From Microbacterium oleivorans (GTDB taxonomy: Bacteria > Actinomycetota > Actinomycetes > Actinomycetales > Microbacteriaceae), in contig NZ_JAMBOV010000003.1 in assembly GCF_023715745.1 (NCBI RefSeq), forward strand, positions 124,001 to 188,000: DNA of 64,000 bases. Direction: 5' to 3'. Of the stretch, positions 26,607 through 35,137 are shown one piece after another. The notes beneath the pieces are model-generated. The model had not been told where the DNA came from. It did no database searches and was given only the letters and a program-made list of their open reading frames with translations. The position numbers and the translations under genes are program-made. Position 1 is the stretch's first letter. Each line of letters opens with the position of its first letter.

Positions 26607-27027
26607 CCTCGCCCATGGCGAGGGAGGTCTCGGTGCGTTCGACGCCGTCGATGGCGAGGATGCGGGCGTCGATGTCGAACAGGTGCTGGGTATCGCGGGC
26701 GGCGACACGCACCAGGAGGTCCACCGGGCCGCTGAGTCCATGACACTGCACGACCTCGGGGATCTCCTGGAGCTCTTCGGTGATCCGCGGCAGGTCGGCC
26801 TGACGCACCTGGACGTGCAGGATCGCCTCGATCGTGTAGCCGAGCGCGGCGGGCGACATCGCTCGCTCGAAGGAGAGGAACACCCCCGAACGCTCGAGTT
26901 TGGCCATGCGGGCCTGCACGGTGTTGCGGGAGAGCCCGAGGCGCTCCGCGAGGGCGACCACGGTGGCACGGTGGTCCTCGGCGAGGGCGTTCAGCAGCTC
27001 GAGATCCACGTGGTCGAGGGCGCTCAT
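26554..27027 (-). CDS. Lrp/AsnC-family regulator, probable regulator of the bkd operon
   Basis: 157 residues. N-terminal winged helix with LNALAEDHRATVVALAERLGLSRNTVQARMAKLERSGV, then a RAM effector domain (ILHVQVRQADLPRITEELQEIPEVVQCHGLSGPVDLLVRVAARD). Divergent from the branched-chain oxoacid dehydrogenase operon, like BkdR of pseudomonads, so leucine, isoleucine or valine is a reasonable ligand. ATG 27027 was preferred over an open extension to 27090. A TATGGT hexamer lies 8 bases upstream, perhaps leaderless. Confidence 0.92.
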   Translation of the reverse strand: MSALDHVDLELLNALAEDHRATVVALAERLGLSRNTVQARMAKLERSGVFLSFERAMSPAALGYTIEAILHVQVRQADLPRITEELQEIPEVVQCHGLSGPVDLLVRVAARDTQHLFDIDARILAIDGVERTETSLAMGEVIGYRVRPLLAAARRGN

Positions 27028-27035
27028 AGTGCCAC

Positions 27036-27041
27036 ACCATA
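27036..27041 (-). promoter_or_regulatory. Candidate -10, Lrp-type regulator
   Basis: Minus-strand TATGGT ends 8 bases before the ATG at 27027. Confidence 0.35.
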
Positions 27042-27072
27042 GCAGGGAGCCGTCACACCCTTTACGCATCCT

Positions 27073-27099
27073 GCTCAATGTTGCACGCAATGCTTGAGC
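27073..27099. promoter_or_regulatory. Candidate Lrp operator upstream of bkd operon
   Basis: Outer arms GCTCAA (27073-27078) and TTGAGC (27094-27099) are a perfect inverted repeat 15 bases apart, and TTGCACGCAA (27081-27090) is a second near-central dyad. It is the only AT-richer, symmetrical block in the 177-base divergent gap. Confidence 0.5.
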
Positions 27100-27204
27100 G
27101 AGGTGCGATGTCGACGTACTCTCGCAGCATCCGGCGACGAAGCCGGTGTTCTGCGCCGGTCATCCGTCCACAAGACGCGCGACCGCGATCAGAGAGGGAC
27201 GACG

Positions 27205-28326
27205 ATGACCGATACTCTGACCCCCGCCGCGGCCGTGGCGAGCGACACCGAAGACGTGGCCCGTCTTCTCGATCACGAGGGCCGCCGCGTGCGCGACGAG
27301 CGGCTGGACCGGTGGGCCGCGGACGTCGACGCCGCGATGCTGCGCCAGGTCTATCGCGACATGTTCCTGGCGCGCCGACTCGACGCCGAGGGTGTCGCGC
27401 TGCAGCGTCAGGGACACCTGGGGCTGTGGGCGCCGGCGCAGGGCCAGGAAGCCGTGCAGGTCGGCACCGCCTGGGCCTGTCACGACGACGACTTCCTCTT
27501 CCCGAGCTACCGGGAGATCGGCATCGAGGTCGTGCGCGGTGTGCAGCCGCGCGACTTCGTCATGGTCTGGCACGGCGCCGAGCACGCGAGCTGGGACCCG
27601 TTCGACGTCCACGTCGCGAATCCGCAGATCATCATCGGCGCCCAGAGCCTCCACGCCGTCGGCTATGCGATGGGCATCCAGCGCGACGGCGGCGATCAGG
27701 TCGCGGTCGCCTACTTCGGCGACGGCGCGACCAGCCAGGGCGATGTGAACGAGGCGATGGTCTTCGGCGCCGCCTTCGGCGTGCCCGTCGTCTTCGTCTG
27801 CTCCAACAACCAGTGGGCGATCTCCGAACCGGTCGGGCTGCAGTCGCGGACACCGATCGCCGGCCGCGCGCCGGGCTTCGGCATCCCGAGCCTCAGGGTG
27901 GACGGCAACGACGTCCTCGCGTGCATCGCGGCCATGCGCTGGGCCGCCGACCATGCTCGCAGCGGACGCGGACCCGCCTATCTCGAGGCCGTCACATACC
28001 GCGTCGGACCGCACACGACGTCCGACGACCCCACCCGGTACCGGGACGCGGACGAGGTCGCGTACTGGCGCGCACGGGATCCGCTCACCCGGGTCGAGTC
28101 CTACCTGCGCTCGCTGAGCGCATTCGACGACGCTTTCGCCGAGCAGCTGACGGCGGATGCCGATCGCTTCACGGCGGCCATGCGGAGCGCCGTCGTGGGG
28201 GCCGCCGCGCCCGAGCCTCTGCGGGTGTTCGACCACGTGTACGCCGAACCGCACCGCGGGATCGAGGAACAGCGCACCGGGTTCGCCGCCTACCTCGACG
28301 GCTTCGCCGAGGGCGGCGCACGATGA
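27205..28326 (+). CDS. bkdA: Branched-chain 2-oxoacid dehydrogenase E1 alpha
   Basis: ThDP-dependent decarboxylase alpha subunit, 373 residues. ThDP-Mg motif GDGATSQGDVNEAMVFGAAFGVPVVFVCSNNQWAIS, preceded by DDFLFPSYREIG and followed by TYRVGPHTTSDDPTRYR, the last typical of branched-chain rather than pyruvate E1. AGAGAGGGACGACG precedes the ATG. Opens a four-gene operon with overlapping starts; no E3 (lipoamide dehydrogenase) gene is included. Confidence 0.93.
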   Translation: MTDTLTPAAAVASDTEDVARLLDHEGRRVRDERLDRWAADVDAAMLRQVYRDMFLARRLDAEGVALQRQGHLGLWAPAQGQEAVQVGTAWACHDDDFLFPSYREIGIEVVRGVQPRDFVMVWHGAEHASWDPFDVHVANPQIIIGAQSLHAVGYAMGIQRDGGDQVAVAYFGDGATSQGDVNEAMVFGAAFGVPVVFVCSNNQWAISEPVGLQSRTPIAGRAPGFGIPSLRVDGNDVLACIAAMRWAADHARSGRGPAYLEAVTYRVGPHTTSDDPTRYRDADEVAYWRARDPLTRVESYLRSLSAFDDAFAEQLTADADRFTAAMRSAVVGAAAPEPLRVFDHVYAEPHRGIEEQRTGFAAYLDGFAEGGAR

Positions 28327-29330
28327 CCGAGCTGACGATGGGCAAGGCCCTGAACGCGGCGATGCGTCGCGCCATGACCGACGACGACCGCGTGCTGGTC
28401 ATGGGCGAGGACATCGGCCGGCTCGGTGGCGTCTTCCGCATCACGGACGGGCTGCAGTCGGAGTTCGGACCGCGGCGTGTCGTCGACACCCCGCTGGCGG
28501 AGTCGGGGATCGTCGGGACGGCCGTCGGTCTCGCCTTCCGCGGGTTCCGACCGATCGTCGAGATCCAGTTCGACGGCTTCGTCTACCCGGCCTTCGACCA
28601 GATCGTGAGCCAGGTCGCCAAGCTGCACTACCGCACGCAGGGACGCGTCAAGATGCCGCTCACGATCCGCATCCCGTGGGCGGGCGGCGTCGGTGCCGCC
28701 GAGCATCACTCCGAGTCGCCCGAGGCGTACTTCGTCCACACAGCGGGTCTCCGCGTCGTGGCGGTGTCGAATCCGCAGGACGCCTACACGATGCTGCGGC
28801 AGGCGATCGCGAGCGACGATCCGGTCGTCTTCTTCGAGCCCAAGCGGCTGTACCACACGAAGGGCGAGGTCGACCTGGACGGCGACATCGCCGACGCGCC
28901 GCCGCTCGGGCTCGCGCGCGTCGTCCGCGAAGGGAGCGATGTCACCGTCGTCACCTACGGCGCACAGGTCATGACGGCGATGGATGCCGCGCTCGCCGCC
29001 GAGGACGAGGGTGTGTCGCTCGAGGTGATCGATCTGCGCTCGCTGTCGCCTGTCGACTACGGGACGGTCGCCGCGTCGGTGCGCCGCACCGGTCGCGTCG
29101 TCGTCACGCACGAGGCGTCCCGTGAGGCGGGCGTCGCGGCGGAGGTCATCGCGAGCATCACGGAGAAGTGCTTCCACTACCTCGAAGCACCGCCGCTGCG
29201 GGTGACCGGGCACGATGTGCCCTACCCGCCGGCGAAACTCGAGCAGCATCACCTGCCGGACCTCGACCGCCTCCTCGATGCCGTCGATCGCGTCATGGGC
29301 CGAGCCGGGATGCCGGAGGTGACCGCGTGA
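28323..29330 (+). CDS. bkdB: Branched-chain 2-oxoacid dehydrogenase E1 beta
   Basis: 335-residue partner of E1 alpha in the heterotetramer. Begins MGKALNAAMRRAMTDDDRVLVMGEDIGRLGGVFRIT and has RVVDTPLAESGIVGTAVGLAFRG, GGVGAAEHHSESPEAYFVHTAGL and the C-terminal transketolase-like domain with EVIDLRSLSPVDYGTV and GHDVPYPPAKLE. ATG overlaps the E1 alpha stop (ATGA). Confidence 0.94.
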   Translation: MTELTMGKALNAAMRRAMTDDDRVLVMGEDIGRLGGVFRITDGLQSEFGPRRVVDTPLAESGIVGTAVGLAFRGFRPIVEIQFDGFVYPAFDQIVSQVAKLHYRTQGRVKMPLTIRIPWAGGVGAAEHHSESPEAYFVHTAGLRVVAVSNPQDAYTMLRQAIASDDPVVFFEPKRLYHTKGEVDLDGDIADAPPLGLARVVREGSDVTVVTYGAQVMTAMDAALAAEDEGVSLEVIDLRSLSPVDYGTVAASVRRTGRVVVTHEASREAGVAAEVIASITEKCFHYLEAPPLRVTGHDVPYPPAKLEQHHLPDLDRLLDAVDRVMGRAGMPEVTA

Positions 29331-30658
29331 TCACCGACTTCCGCCTTCCCGATCTCGGCGAGGGCCTCGTCGAGGCCGAGATCGTCCAGTGGCACGTCGC
29401 CGCCGGGGACGAGGTCACCCTGAATCAGACGATCGCCGAGGTCGAGACGGCCAAGGCCGTCGTCGAGCTCCCGTCGCCGTTCGTCGGGACCGTCGCCTCC
29501 CTGCGCCACGCCGAGGGAGATGTCGTCCCCGTGGGGGAGGTGCTCATCTCCTTCGAGGTCGCAGGGACGGATGCCGATGGCGACGCGCCCGAGCCGGAGC
29601 AGAAGCGCGAGCCCAACCTCGTCGGGTACGGCGCGGCACCCCGCAGCAGCGCCCGGCCGCAGCGGCGCGCCCGCGTCGGGTCGGGCGGGGATGCCGTGGA
29701 CCTGGCCGTCCGCGAAGCGGCGCCGCACGACGCCATCGACCCCAGCATCCCCGAGCGCGAGCCTCGCGAGCGACCGCGGTCCACGCCGCCCGTGCGCAAG
29801 CTCGCGCGCGACCTCGGTGTCGACCTCGATCTGCTGGCGGCGAGCGGCGTGGACGGGATCATCACCCGGGACGACGTCGAGGCGTACGCCGCCCGCACGG
29901 CTGCGGCACCCGCTCCGGCCCTCGCGTCGACGCCGGCCGCCGGCGCGCAGGTCGACGCGACCGACCTGCGCATCCCGATCCGCGGGGTGCGCAAGCACAC
30001 GGCCGACGCGATGGTGCGCTCCGCCTTCACCGCCCCGCACGCGGCGACGTTCCTCACCGTCGACGTCACGGCATCCGTCGCCTTCGTCGCGCGCCTGCGC
30101 GCCGACGTCCGCTACGCCGACCACCGCGTCGGCATCATGGCGGTCGCGGCGAAGGCGGTCTGCCTCGCGCTGCGACGCACGCCGGAACTGAACGCGACAT
30201 GGGACGACGACGCGGGGGAGATCGTCCGCTTCGGGAAGGTCAACCTCGGAATCGCCGCAGCGACCGACCGCGGGCTCGTCGTCCCCTCCGTCAAGGACGC
30301 GGGCGGGATGTCGCTCCTCGACCTGTCCGACGCGATCCGCGCCCTGGCCGACACGGCGCGCGCCGGGAAGGCGAGACCGTCCGATCTCGCGGGCGGCACG
30401 TTCTCGATCACCAATTACGGCGTGTTCGGCGTCGACGCGGGGACGCCGATCCTGGTTCCCGGCGAGGCAGGGATCCTCGGTCTCGGCGCGGTGCAGCGGC
30501 GGCCGTGGGAGTACGAGGGCGGCGTCGCGCTGCGCGAGGTGATGACGCTGAGCCTGTCGTTCGACCACCGGCTCGTGGACGGCGCCGAGGCGGCACGGTT
30601 CCTCACCGACGTGGGCGACGTCCTGCGCGACCCGGCTCGGGCGATGGTGTTCGCATGA
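29327..30658 (+). CDS. bkdC: Branched-chain 2-oxoacid dehydrogenase E2 (dihydrolipoamide acyltransferase)
   Basis: 443-residue core protein. One lipoyl domain (about 5-80) with lipoylated lysine in VETAKAVVE; a linker; a peripheral-subunit binding domain VRKLARDLGVDLDLLAASGVDGIITRDDVEAYA; and a catalytic domain ending SFDHRLVDGAEAARFL, the HxxxDG active site. GTG start overlaps the E1 beta stop. One lipoyl domain only. The E3 partner must come from elsewhere. Confidence 0.94.
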   Translation: MITDFRLPDLGEGLVEAEIVQWHVAAGDEVTLNQTIAEVETAKAVVELPSPFVGTVASLRHAEGDVVPVGEVLISFEVAGTDADGDAPEPEQKREPNLVGYGAAPRSSARPQRRARVGSGGDAVDLAVREAAPHDAIDPSIPEREPRERPRSTPPVRKLARDLGVDLDLLAASGVDGIITRDDVEAYAARTAAAPAPALASTPAAGAQVDATDLRIPIRGVRKHTADAMVRSAFTAPHAATFLTVDVTASVAFVARLRADVRYADHRVGIMAVAAKAVCLALRRTPELNATWDDDAGEIVRFGKVNLGIAAATDRGLVVPSVKDAGGMSLLDLSDAIRALADTARAGKARPSDLAGGTFSITNYGVFGVDAGTPILVPGEAGILGLGAVQRRPWEYEGGVALREVMTLSLSFDHRLVDGAEAARFLTDVGDVLRDPARAMVFA

Positions 30659-31821
30659 GTCTGCCGCTGTCGGGATACGGCCTCAGCGAGGAGCAGGTCG
30701 AGCTTGCGGGGCTCGTCCGCTCCTTCGCCGACGAGGTCGTCGCACCGGCGTCGTACGAGGCCGACCGCACGAAGACACTGCCGATGGACGTGGTGGCCCA
30801 GATGGGGGACATGGGACTGTTCGGCCTGCCGTTCCCCGAAGAGGTGGGCGGACAGGGCGGCGACTACGTCACGCTCGGTCTCGCCATCGAGGCCCTCGCG
30901 CGTGTCGACCAGTCGATCGCGATCACCCTCGAGGCGGGCGTCAGTCTCGGTGCCATGCCGGTCTTCCGGTTCGGCACGGACGCGCAGCGGGACGAGCATC
31001 TGCCCGACCTGCTCGCGGGGCGTGCGCTCGCGGGATTCGGTCTGACCGAGCCGGAGGCGGGGTCGGATGCCGGGGCCACCCGCACGACGGCGCGCCCGGA
31101 GAACGGCGAGTGGGTGATCGACGGCGCGAAGCAGTTCATCACGAACTCCGGAACGTCGATCACGCGATTCGTCACGGTGACAGCGGTCACGAGCGAGCCC
31201 GGCGCCGCGGCGCGGGAGATCTCGACGATCATCGTGCCGTCGGGTACCCCCGGGTTCACCGTCGGCCCCGCGTACGACAAGGTCGGCTGGCATGCCAGCG
31301 ACACGCATCCGCTCTCGTTCGTGGGTGCGCGCGTGCCGGAGGCGAACCTCCTGGGTCAGCGCGGCCGCGGATTCGCGAACTTCCTCCACATCCTCGACGA
31401 GGGCCGCATCGCGATCGCCGCCCTCGCGACGGGTGCCGCGGAGGGATGCCTCGAGGCGGCGGTCGACTACGCGAAGAGCCGGGTCGTGTTCGGGGAGTCT
31501 CTGGGCAGCAGGCAGAGCATCCAGTTCATGCTCGCGCGCATGCAGCAGCGCGTGCACGTCTCACGGCTGGCCTGGCTGCATGCGGCACGCCTGCGCGACG
31601 CGGGGCTGCCGTTCAAGACCGAGGCGGCCATCGCCAAGCTCACCTCGAGCGACGCGGCGATGGACAACGCGCGCGAGGCGACCCAGATCTTCGGCGGCAA
31701 CGGCTTCATCAACGAGTACCCCGTCGCCCGCCACTTCCGCGACTCGAAGATCCTCGAGGTGGGGGAGGGGACGACCGAGGTGCAGCTGCTCCTGATCGCC
31801 CGATCACTCGGGCTCGCCTGA
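30655..31821 (+). CDS. Acyl-CoA dehydrogenase, likely branched-chain
   Basis: 388-residue flavoenzyme. GFGLTEPEAGSDAGATRTTA (FAD/acyl-CoA contacts), QFITNSG, DEGRIAIAALATGAAEGCLEAAVDYAKSRVVFGESLG and catalytic glutamate region ILEVGEGTTEVQ. ATG overlaps the E2 stop, so it is co-translated with the bkd complex and should oxidise its products (isovaleryl-, isobutyryl- or 2-methylbutyryl-CoA). Which one cannot be decided here. Stop lies 4 bases from the convergent phosphatase stop. Confidence 0.92.
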   Translation: MSLPLSGYGLSEEQVELAGLVRSFADEVVAPASYEADRTKTLPMDVVAQMGDMGLFGLPFPEEVGGQGGDYVTLGLAIEALARVDQSIAITLEAGVSLGAMPVFRFGTDAQRDEHLPDLLAGRALAGFGLTEPEAGSDAGATRTTARPENGEWVIDGAKQFITNSGTSITRFVTVTAVTSEPGAAAREISTIIVPSGTPGFTVGPAYDKVGWHASDTHPLSFVGARVPEANLLGQRGRGFANFLHILDEGRIAIAALATGAAEGCLEAAVDYAKSRVVFGESLGSRQSIQFMLARMQQRVHVSRLAWLHAARLRDAGLPFKTEAAIAKLTSSDAAMDNAREATQIFGGNGFINEYPVARHFRDSKILEVGEGTTEVQLLLIARSLGLA

Positions 31822-31824
31822 CCC

Positions 31825-32430
31825 TCAGACGGGGACGGCGGAGGTCTCGAGCAGGGTGAGACCCTCGGGCTCGACGCGGAAGCTGTGCGCCGAGCCGTTG
31901 AGGATCTTGCGGCCCCGGCCGGGGTGAACGCCGTCCGTCACGTGTTCCATGACGGCACGGATGAGCGCGCCGTGGGCGACGACGATGAGGTCGGGGGTGT
32001 GCGGGTCGCTCGCCCGCTGGGCATCCTCGACGACCTCGTGCAGCGCGGCGAGCGCCCGGGTCGCGAGGGCGTCGCGAGATTCGGCGCCCGGCACGACGGC
32101 GGTGTCCCACGGGCCCCAGCGTTCGGCGAACTCCGTGTCGGTCACTCCCTCGGCCTCGCCGTACGAGCGCTCGCGCAGCCCGATGTGGGTGGTCGGCTCC
32201 GCCAGACCCAGCTCCGCGGCGATGATGCGGGCGGTCTCGTGCGCGCGGGACAGGTCGCTCGAGACCACGACGGTCGTGTTCGCGCGCGACACGCGCTCGG
32301 CGAGATCATGGGCGGCGGCGCGCGCCTGGATCCGACCGGTGTCGTTGAGGGGGATGTCCGTCGAGCCCTGGATGCGACGGGCGCGGTTCCAGTCGGTCTC
32401 GCCGTGGCGCACGAGGGTGAGATTCGTCAC
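31825..32430 (-). CDS. Histidine phosphatase superfamily protein
   Basis: 201-residue phosphoglycerate-mutase-like phosphatase. LVRHGETDWN with catalytic H9, SSDLSRAHETARI, LRERSYGEAEG with the acid, and VVAHGALIRAV with the second histidine. Substrate unknown; the family includes sugar-phosphate and nucleotide phosphatases. GTG start at 32430 with TAGGCT 6 bases upstream. Confidence 0.9.
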   Translation of the reverse strand: MTNLTLVRHGETDWNRARRIQGSTDIPLNDTGRIQARAAAHDLAERVSRANTTVVVSSDLSRAHETARIIAAELGLAEPTTHIGLRERSYGEAEGVTDTEFAERWGPWDTAVVPGAESRDALATRALAALHEVVEDAQRASDPHTPDLIVVAHGALIRAVMEHVTDGVHPGRGRKILNGSAHSFRVEPEGLTLLETSAVPV

Positions 32431-32436
32431 CCGTCG

Positions 32437-32442
32437 AGCCTA
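32437..32442 (-). promoter_or_regulatory. Leaderless-type -10, histidine phosphatase
   Basis: Minus-strand TAGGCT ends 6 bases before the GTG at 32430. Confidence 0.5.
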
Positions 32443-32456
32443 CGTGCGACGCGGTG

Positions 32457-33302
32457 TCAGGGTGCTGTGAGCGACCGGGCGAGGGCCGTGAGCACCTCGG
32501 AGGTGCCGGCGTCGATCTTGACCGTCGCGCGCGCGTCGCCGCGGGTCTGTCCGCGGTTGACGATGACGACGGGGAGCTTTCGACGCCGGGCGCGGTCGAG
32601 GAGGCGGATGCCGGAGTTCACCACCAGCGACGATCCGGCGATCAGCAGGGCGCTGCTCGCCCGCACCAGCTGCTCGGCCTCGCGGAACTTCTCGAGCGGG
32701 ATGTACTCGCCGAAGAAGACGACCTCGGGCTTCAGCATCCCACCGCACACCGAGCAGTCGGGCACCACGAACCCGTCGCTGCGCCCCGGCAGGACGTCGC
32801 CGTCGGGCCCCAGCTCCACGCTGTCGGGAACAGTGATCCACGGGTTGTCCCGGTCGATGCGTTCGGCGAGGTCGCGGCGGTCGAAGACCTGGCCGCAGTG
32901 CAGACAGCTCACCCGCCGCATCGTGCCGTGCAGTTCGACCACCCGTCGGTTGCCGGCACGCAGGTGCAGGCCGTCGACGTTCTGGGTGATGACGCCCGTC
33001 GCGACGCCGGACCGCTCCAGCTCGGCGAGAGCACGGTGGCCGTCGTTCGGCGACGCCGCGGCGAACGTCCGCCAGCCGAGGTGACTGCCCACCCAGTACC
33101 GTCGCCGGGAGGCGTCGTCGGCCAGGAACTCCTGGGCGGTCATCGGCGTGCGCACGGGAGCGCCCTTGCCGCGGTAGTCCGGGATGCCGGAATCGGTGGA
33201 CACTCCCGCACCGGTGAGGACCGCGACGCGCCGGCCGGCGAGCGCGTCGACTGCACGTTCCACGGCGTCGCTCGTCGCGGCATCCAGGTCCAGCACGCTC
33301 AT
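32457..33302 (-). CDS. Sirtuin, NAD-dependent protein deacylase
   Basis: 281 residues. LTGAGVSTDSGIPDYRGKG (NAD pocket), TQNVDGLHLRAG, VELHGTMRRVSC with the catalytic histidine, a four-cysteine zinc site (CLHC and CSVC), and GSSLVVNSGIRLL. The sequence resembles SIRT4/class II sirtuins more than CobB. A minus-strand TAGGCT lies at 33321-33326, then GGGAGGAGGG before the ATG, so this start is leadered. Confidence 0.93.
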   Translation of the reverse strand: MSVLDLDAATSDAVERAVDALAGRRVAVLTGAGVSTDSGIPDYRGKGAPVRTPMTAQEFLADDASRRRYWVGSHLGWRTFAAASPNDGHRALAELERSGVATGVITQNVDGLHLRAGNRRVVELHGTMRRVSCLHCGQVFDRRDLAERIDRDNPWITVPDSVELGPDGDVLPGRSDGFVVPDCSVCGGMLKPEVVFFGEYIPLEKFREAEQLVRASSALLIAGSSLVVNSGIRLLDRARRRKLPVVIVNRGQTRGDARATVKIDAGTSEVLTALARSLTAP

Positions 33303-33381
33303 GACCCTCCTCCCTCACCGAGCCTACGCCGTCGCGGTTTCACGAGGATCACGTGAGGGACGAGCGTGACAGCATGGCACT

Positions 33382-34173
33382 ATGACGACGATCCGGATCG
33401 ACGATCCCGCCGATCCGCGCCTGTCGGACTATCGCGATCTGACCGACACGGCGCTGCGGCGCGTCACCGAGCCCGCCGACGGTCTGTACATCGCCGAGTC
33501 GGCGAAGGTGATCGGGCGGGCCGTCGCGGCCGGTCACCGGCCTCGGTCCGTGCTGGTGCAGGAGAAGTGGCTGGATGACGCGCGCCCGCTCGCCGGCGAC
33601 GCCCCGGTCTACGTCGTCCCCGACTCCGTCGCCGAGGCCCTCACGGGATTCGCCGTCCACCGGGGTGCGCTCGCCGCGATGCAGCGCCCCGCGCTCCCGA
33701 ACCCGGCCGCCCTCCTGGAAGGGGCGCGGACGGTGGTCGTCCTGGAGGACATCGTCGACCACACGAACGTCGGTGCCGCCTTTCGCGCCGCCGCCGCGCT
33801 CGGTGCAGACGCCGTCCTCGTCACTCCGCGCTGCGGCGACCCCCTGTATCGCCGGAGCGTCCGGGTGAGCATGGGGACCGTCTTCCAGGTGCCGTGGGCG
33901 CGCCTGCCCGAGTGGGATGCTGCGGCGGCGCTGTTCTCGGCTTCCGGCATCCACGTCGCGGCGCTCGCGCTGTCGGAGGACGCCGTCGCTCTCGACGCAT
34001 TCGCCACGGCGCGCCCGGAGCGACTCGCCGTCCTGATGGGGTCCGAGGGTGACGGCCTGTCGGCCGCCGCGCTCGCCGCAGCGGACACCGTGGTGACGAT
34101 CCCGATGTCCGGCGGCGTCGATTCGCTCAACGTCGCCTCGGCGGCCGCCGTCGCGCTCTGGGCGCTGCGCTGA
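33382..34173 (+). CDS. SpoU/TrmH-family RNA 2'-O-methyltransferase
   Basis: 263-residue SPOUT methyltransferase. N-terminal substrate-binding segment (DGLYIAESAKVIGRAV), then knot motifs NVGAAFRAAAALGADAVLV, VLMGSEGDGLS and IPMSGGVDSLNVASAAAVALW. Target could be 23S rRNA or tRNA. No Shine-Dalgarno; a CAGCAT, one base off the usual TAGCAT, lies 6 bases before the ATG. Confidence 0.92.
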   Translation: MTTIRIDDPADPRLSDYRDLTDTALRRVTEPADGLYIAESAKVIGRAVAAGHRPRSVLVQEKWLDDARPLAGDAPVYVVPDSVAEALTGFAVHRGALAAMQRPALPNPAALLEGARTVVVLEDIVDHTNVGAAFRAAAALGADAVLVTPRCGDPLYRRSVRVSMGTVFQVPWARLPEWDAAAALFSASGIHVAALALSEDAVALDAFATARPERLAVLMGSEGDGLSAAALAAADTVVTIPMSGGVDSLNVASAAAVALWALR

Positions 34174-34194
34174 GGATCCGCGCGCTGGGACGGG

Positions 34195-35037
34195 TCAGTC
34201 CGTCGGCGCCCCCGGCGAGAAGGGCAGCGCATCTGGCCGCTTGGCCGTGATGTTGTCGCCGGACGACTGGTGTCGCAGTCGCCGCAGCACCCACGGCACG
34301 AGGTACTCGCGTGCCCACACCAGGTCGTTCGCGCGTGCGGCTCGCCATGTCGTGGGGGGAACCGCCTCCGGCGCCATCGGCTGCAGGTCGTTCGGGACGT
34401 TCAGGACGCGCAGCACCATGCGGGCGACCTCGTGGTGGCCGAGTGTGTTGTAGTGCAGCCGGTCGTCGTCGAAGAACCGCATGTCCTGCACTTCTTTGAG
34501 CGCCCACTGGTCGGCCACGATGCAGTCGTAACGGTCCGCGATCGCGCGGATGTTCTCGTTGTAGATCGCCACCCGCCCGCGGATGCCGCGGAAGACCGGC
34601 GTGAACTCGGTGTCGATCGCCGTGAAGACGAGGAGCGTCGCGCCCTGCGAGGACAGCCGGGCGACGGCATCCTCGAACAGCTCCGCGACGGCGTCGGGGT
34701 CGCCCTGCGGCCGGATGACGTCGTTGCCACCCGCGGACAGCGTGATGAGGTCCGGCTTGAGGGCCAGCGCCGGTTCGATCTGATCGTCGACGATCTGGCG
34801 GATCAGCCTGCCCCGGATGGCGAGGTTCGCGTAGGCGAAGTCGTCGACCTGCGACGCCAGGACCGCTGCGACCCGATCCGCCCACCCCCGGTGCTCGCCG
34901 GGACGATCGGGATAGGGGTCGCCGATCCCCTCGGTGAACGAGTCGCCGATGGACACCATCCGTCGCCAGGGATGGGTGCTCGGGTTGGGGACGTAGGGCG
35001 AACGGTTCGCGTCGGGCCCCGAGTCGATGTCGCGCAT
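34195..35037 (-). CDS. SGNH/GDSL-family hydrolase
   Basis: 280 residues. Block I IGDSFTEG with nucleophile S33, block III SAGGNDVI and block V DRLHYNTLGH supply the SGNH set. No signal peptide is visible, so it is probably cytosolic. GGAGGTGCC precedes the ATG. Substrate unknown; lipids and acetylated sugars are usual. Confidence 0.9.
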   Translation of the reverse strand: MRDIDSGPDANRSPYVPNPSTHPWRRMVSIGDSFTEGIGDPYPDRPGEHRGWADRVAAVLASQVDDFAYANLAIRGRLIRQIVDDQIEPALALKPDLITLSAGGNDVIRPQGDPDAVAELFEDAVARLSSQGATLLVFTAIDTEFTPVFRGIRGRVAIYNENIRAIADRYDCIVADQWALKEVQDMRFFDDDRLHYNTLGHHEVARMVLRVLNVPNDLQPMAPEAVPPTTWRAARANDLVWAREYLVPWVLRRLRHQSSGDNITAKRPDALPFSPGAPTD

Positions 35038-35123
35038 GGCACCTCCGCTTCGAGGCTACCCGTCCGACCTCCGCGGCCAGGAGCGCCGTCGTCCGGGAGA
35101 GGACCCGATGTCCGCCGGAGGAT

Positions 35124-35129
35124 TAGGGT
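35124..35129 (+). promoter_or_regulatory. Candidate -10, DEAD/DEAH helicase
   Basis: TAGGGT ends 8 bases before the GTG at 35138. Confidence 0.35.
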
Positions 35130-35137
35130 GGATCGAC

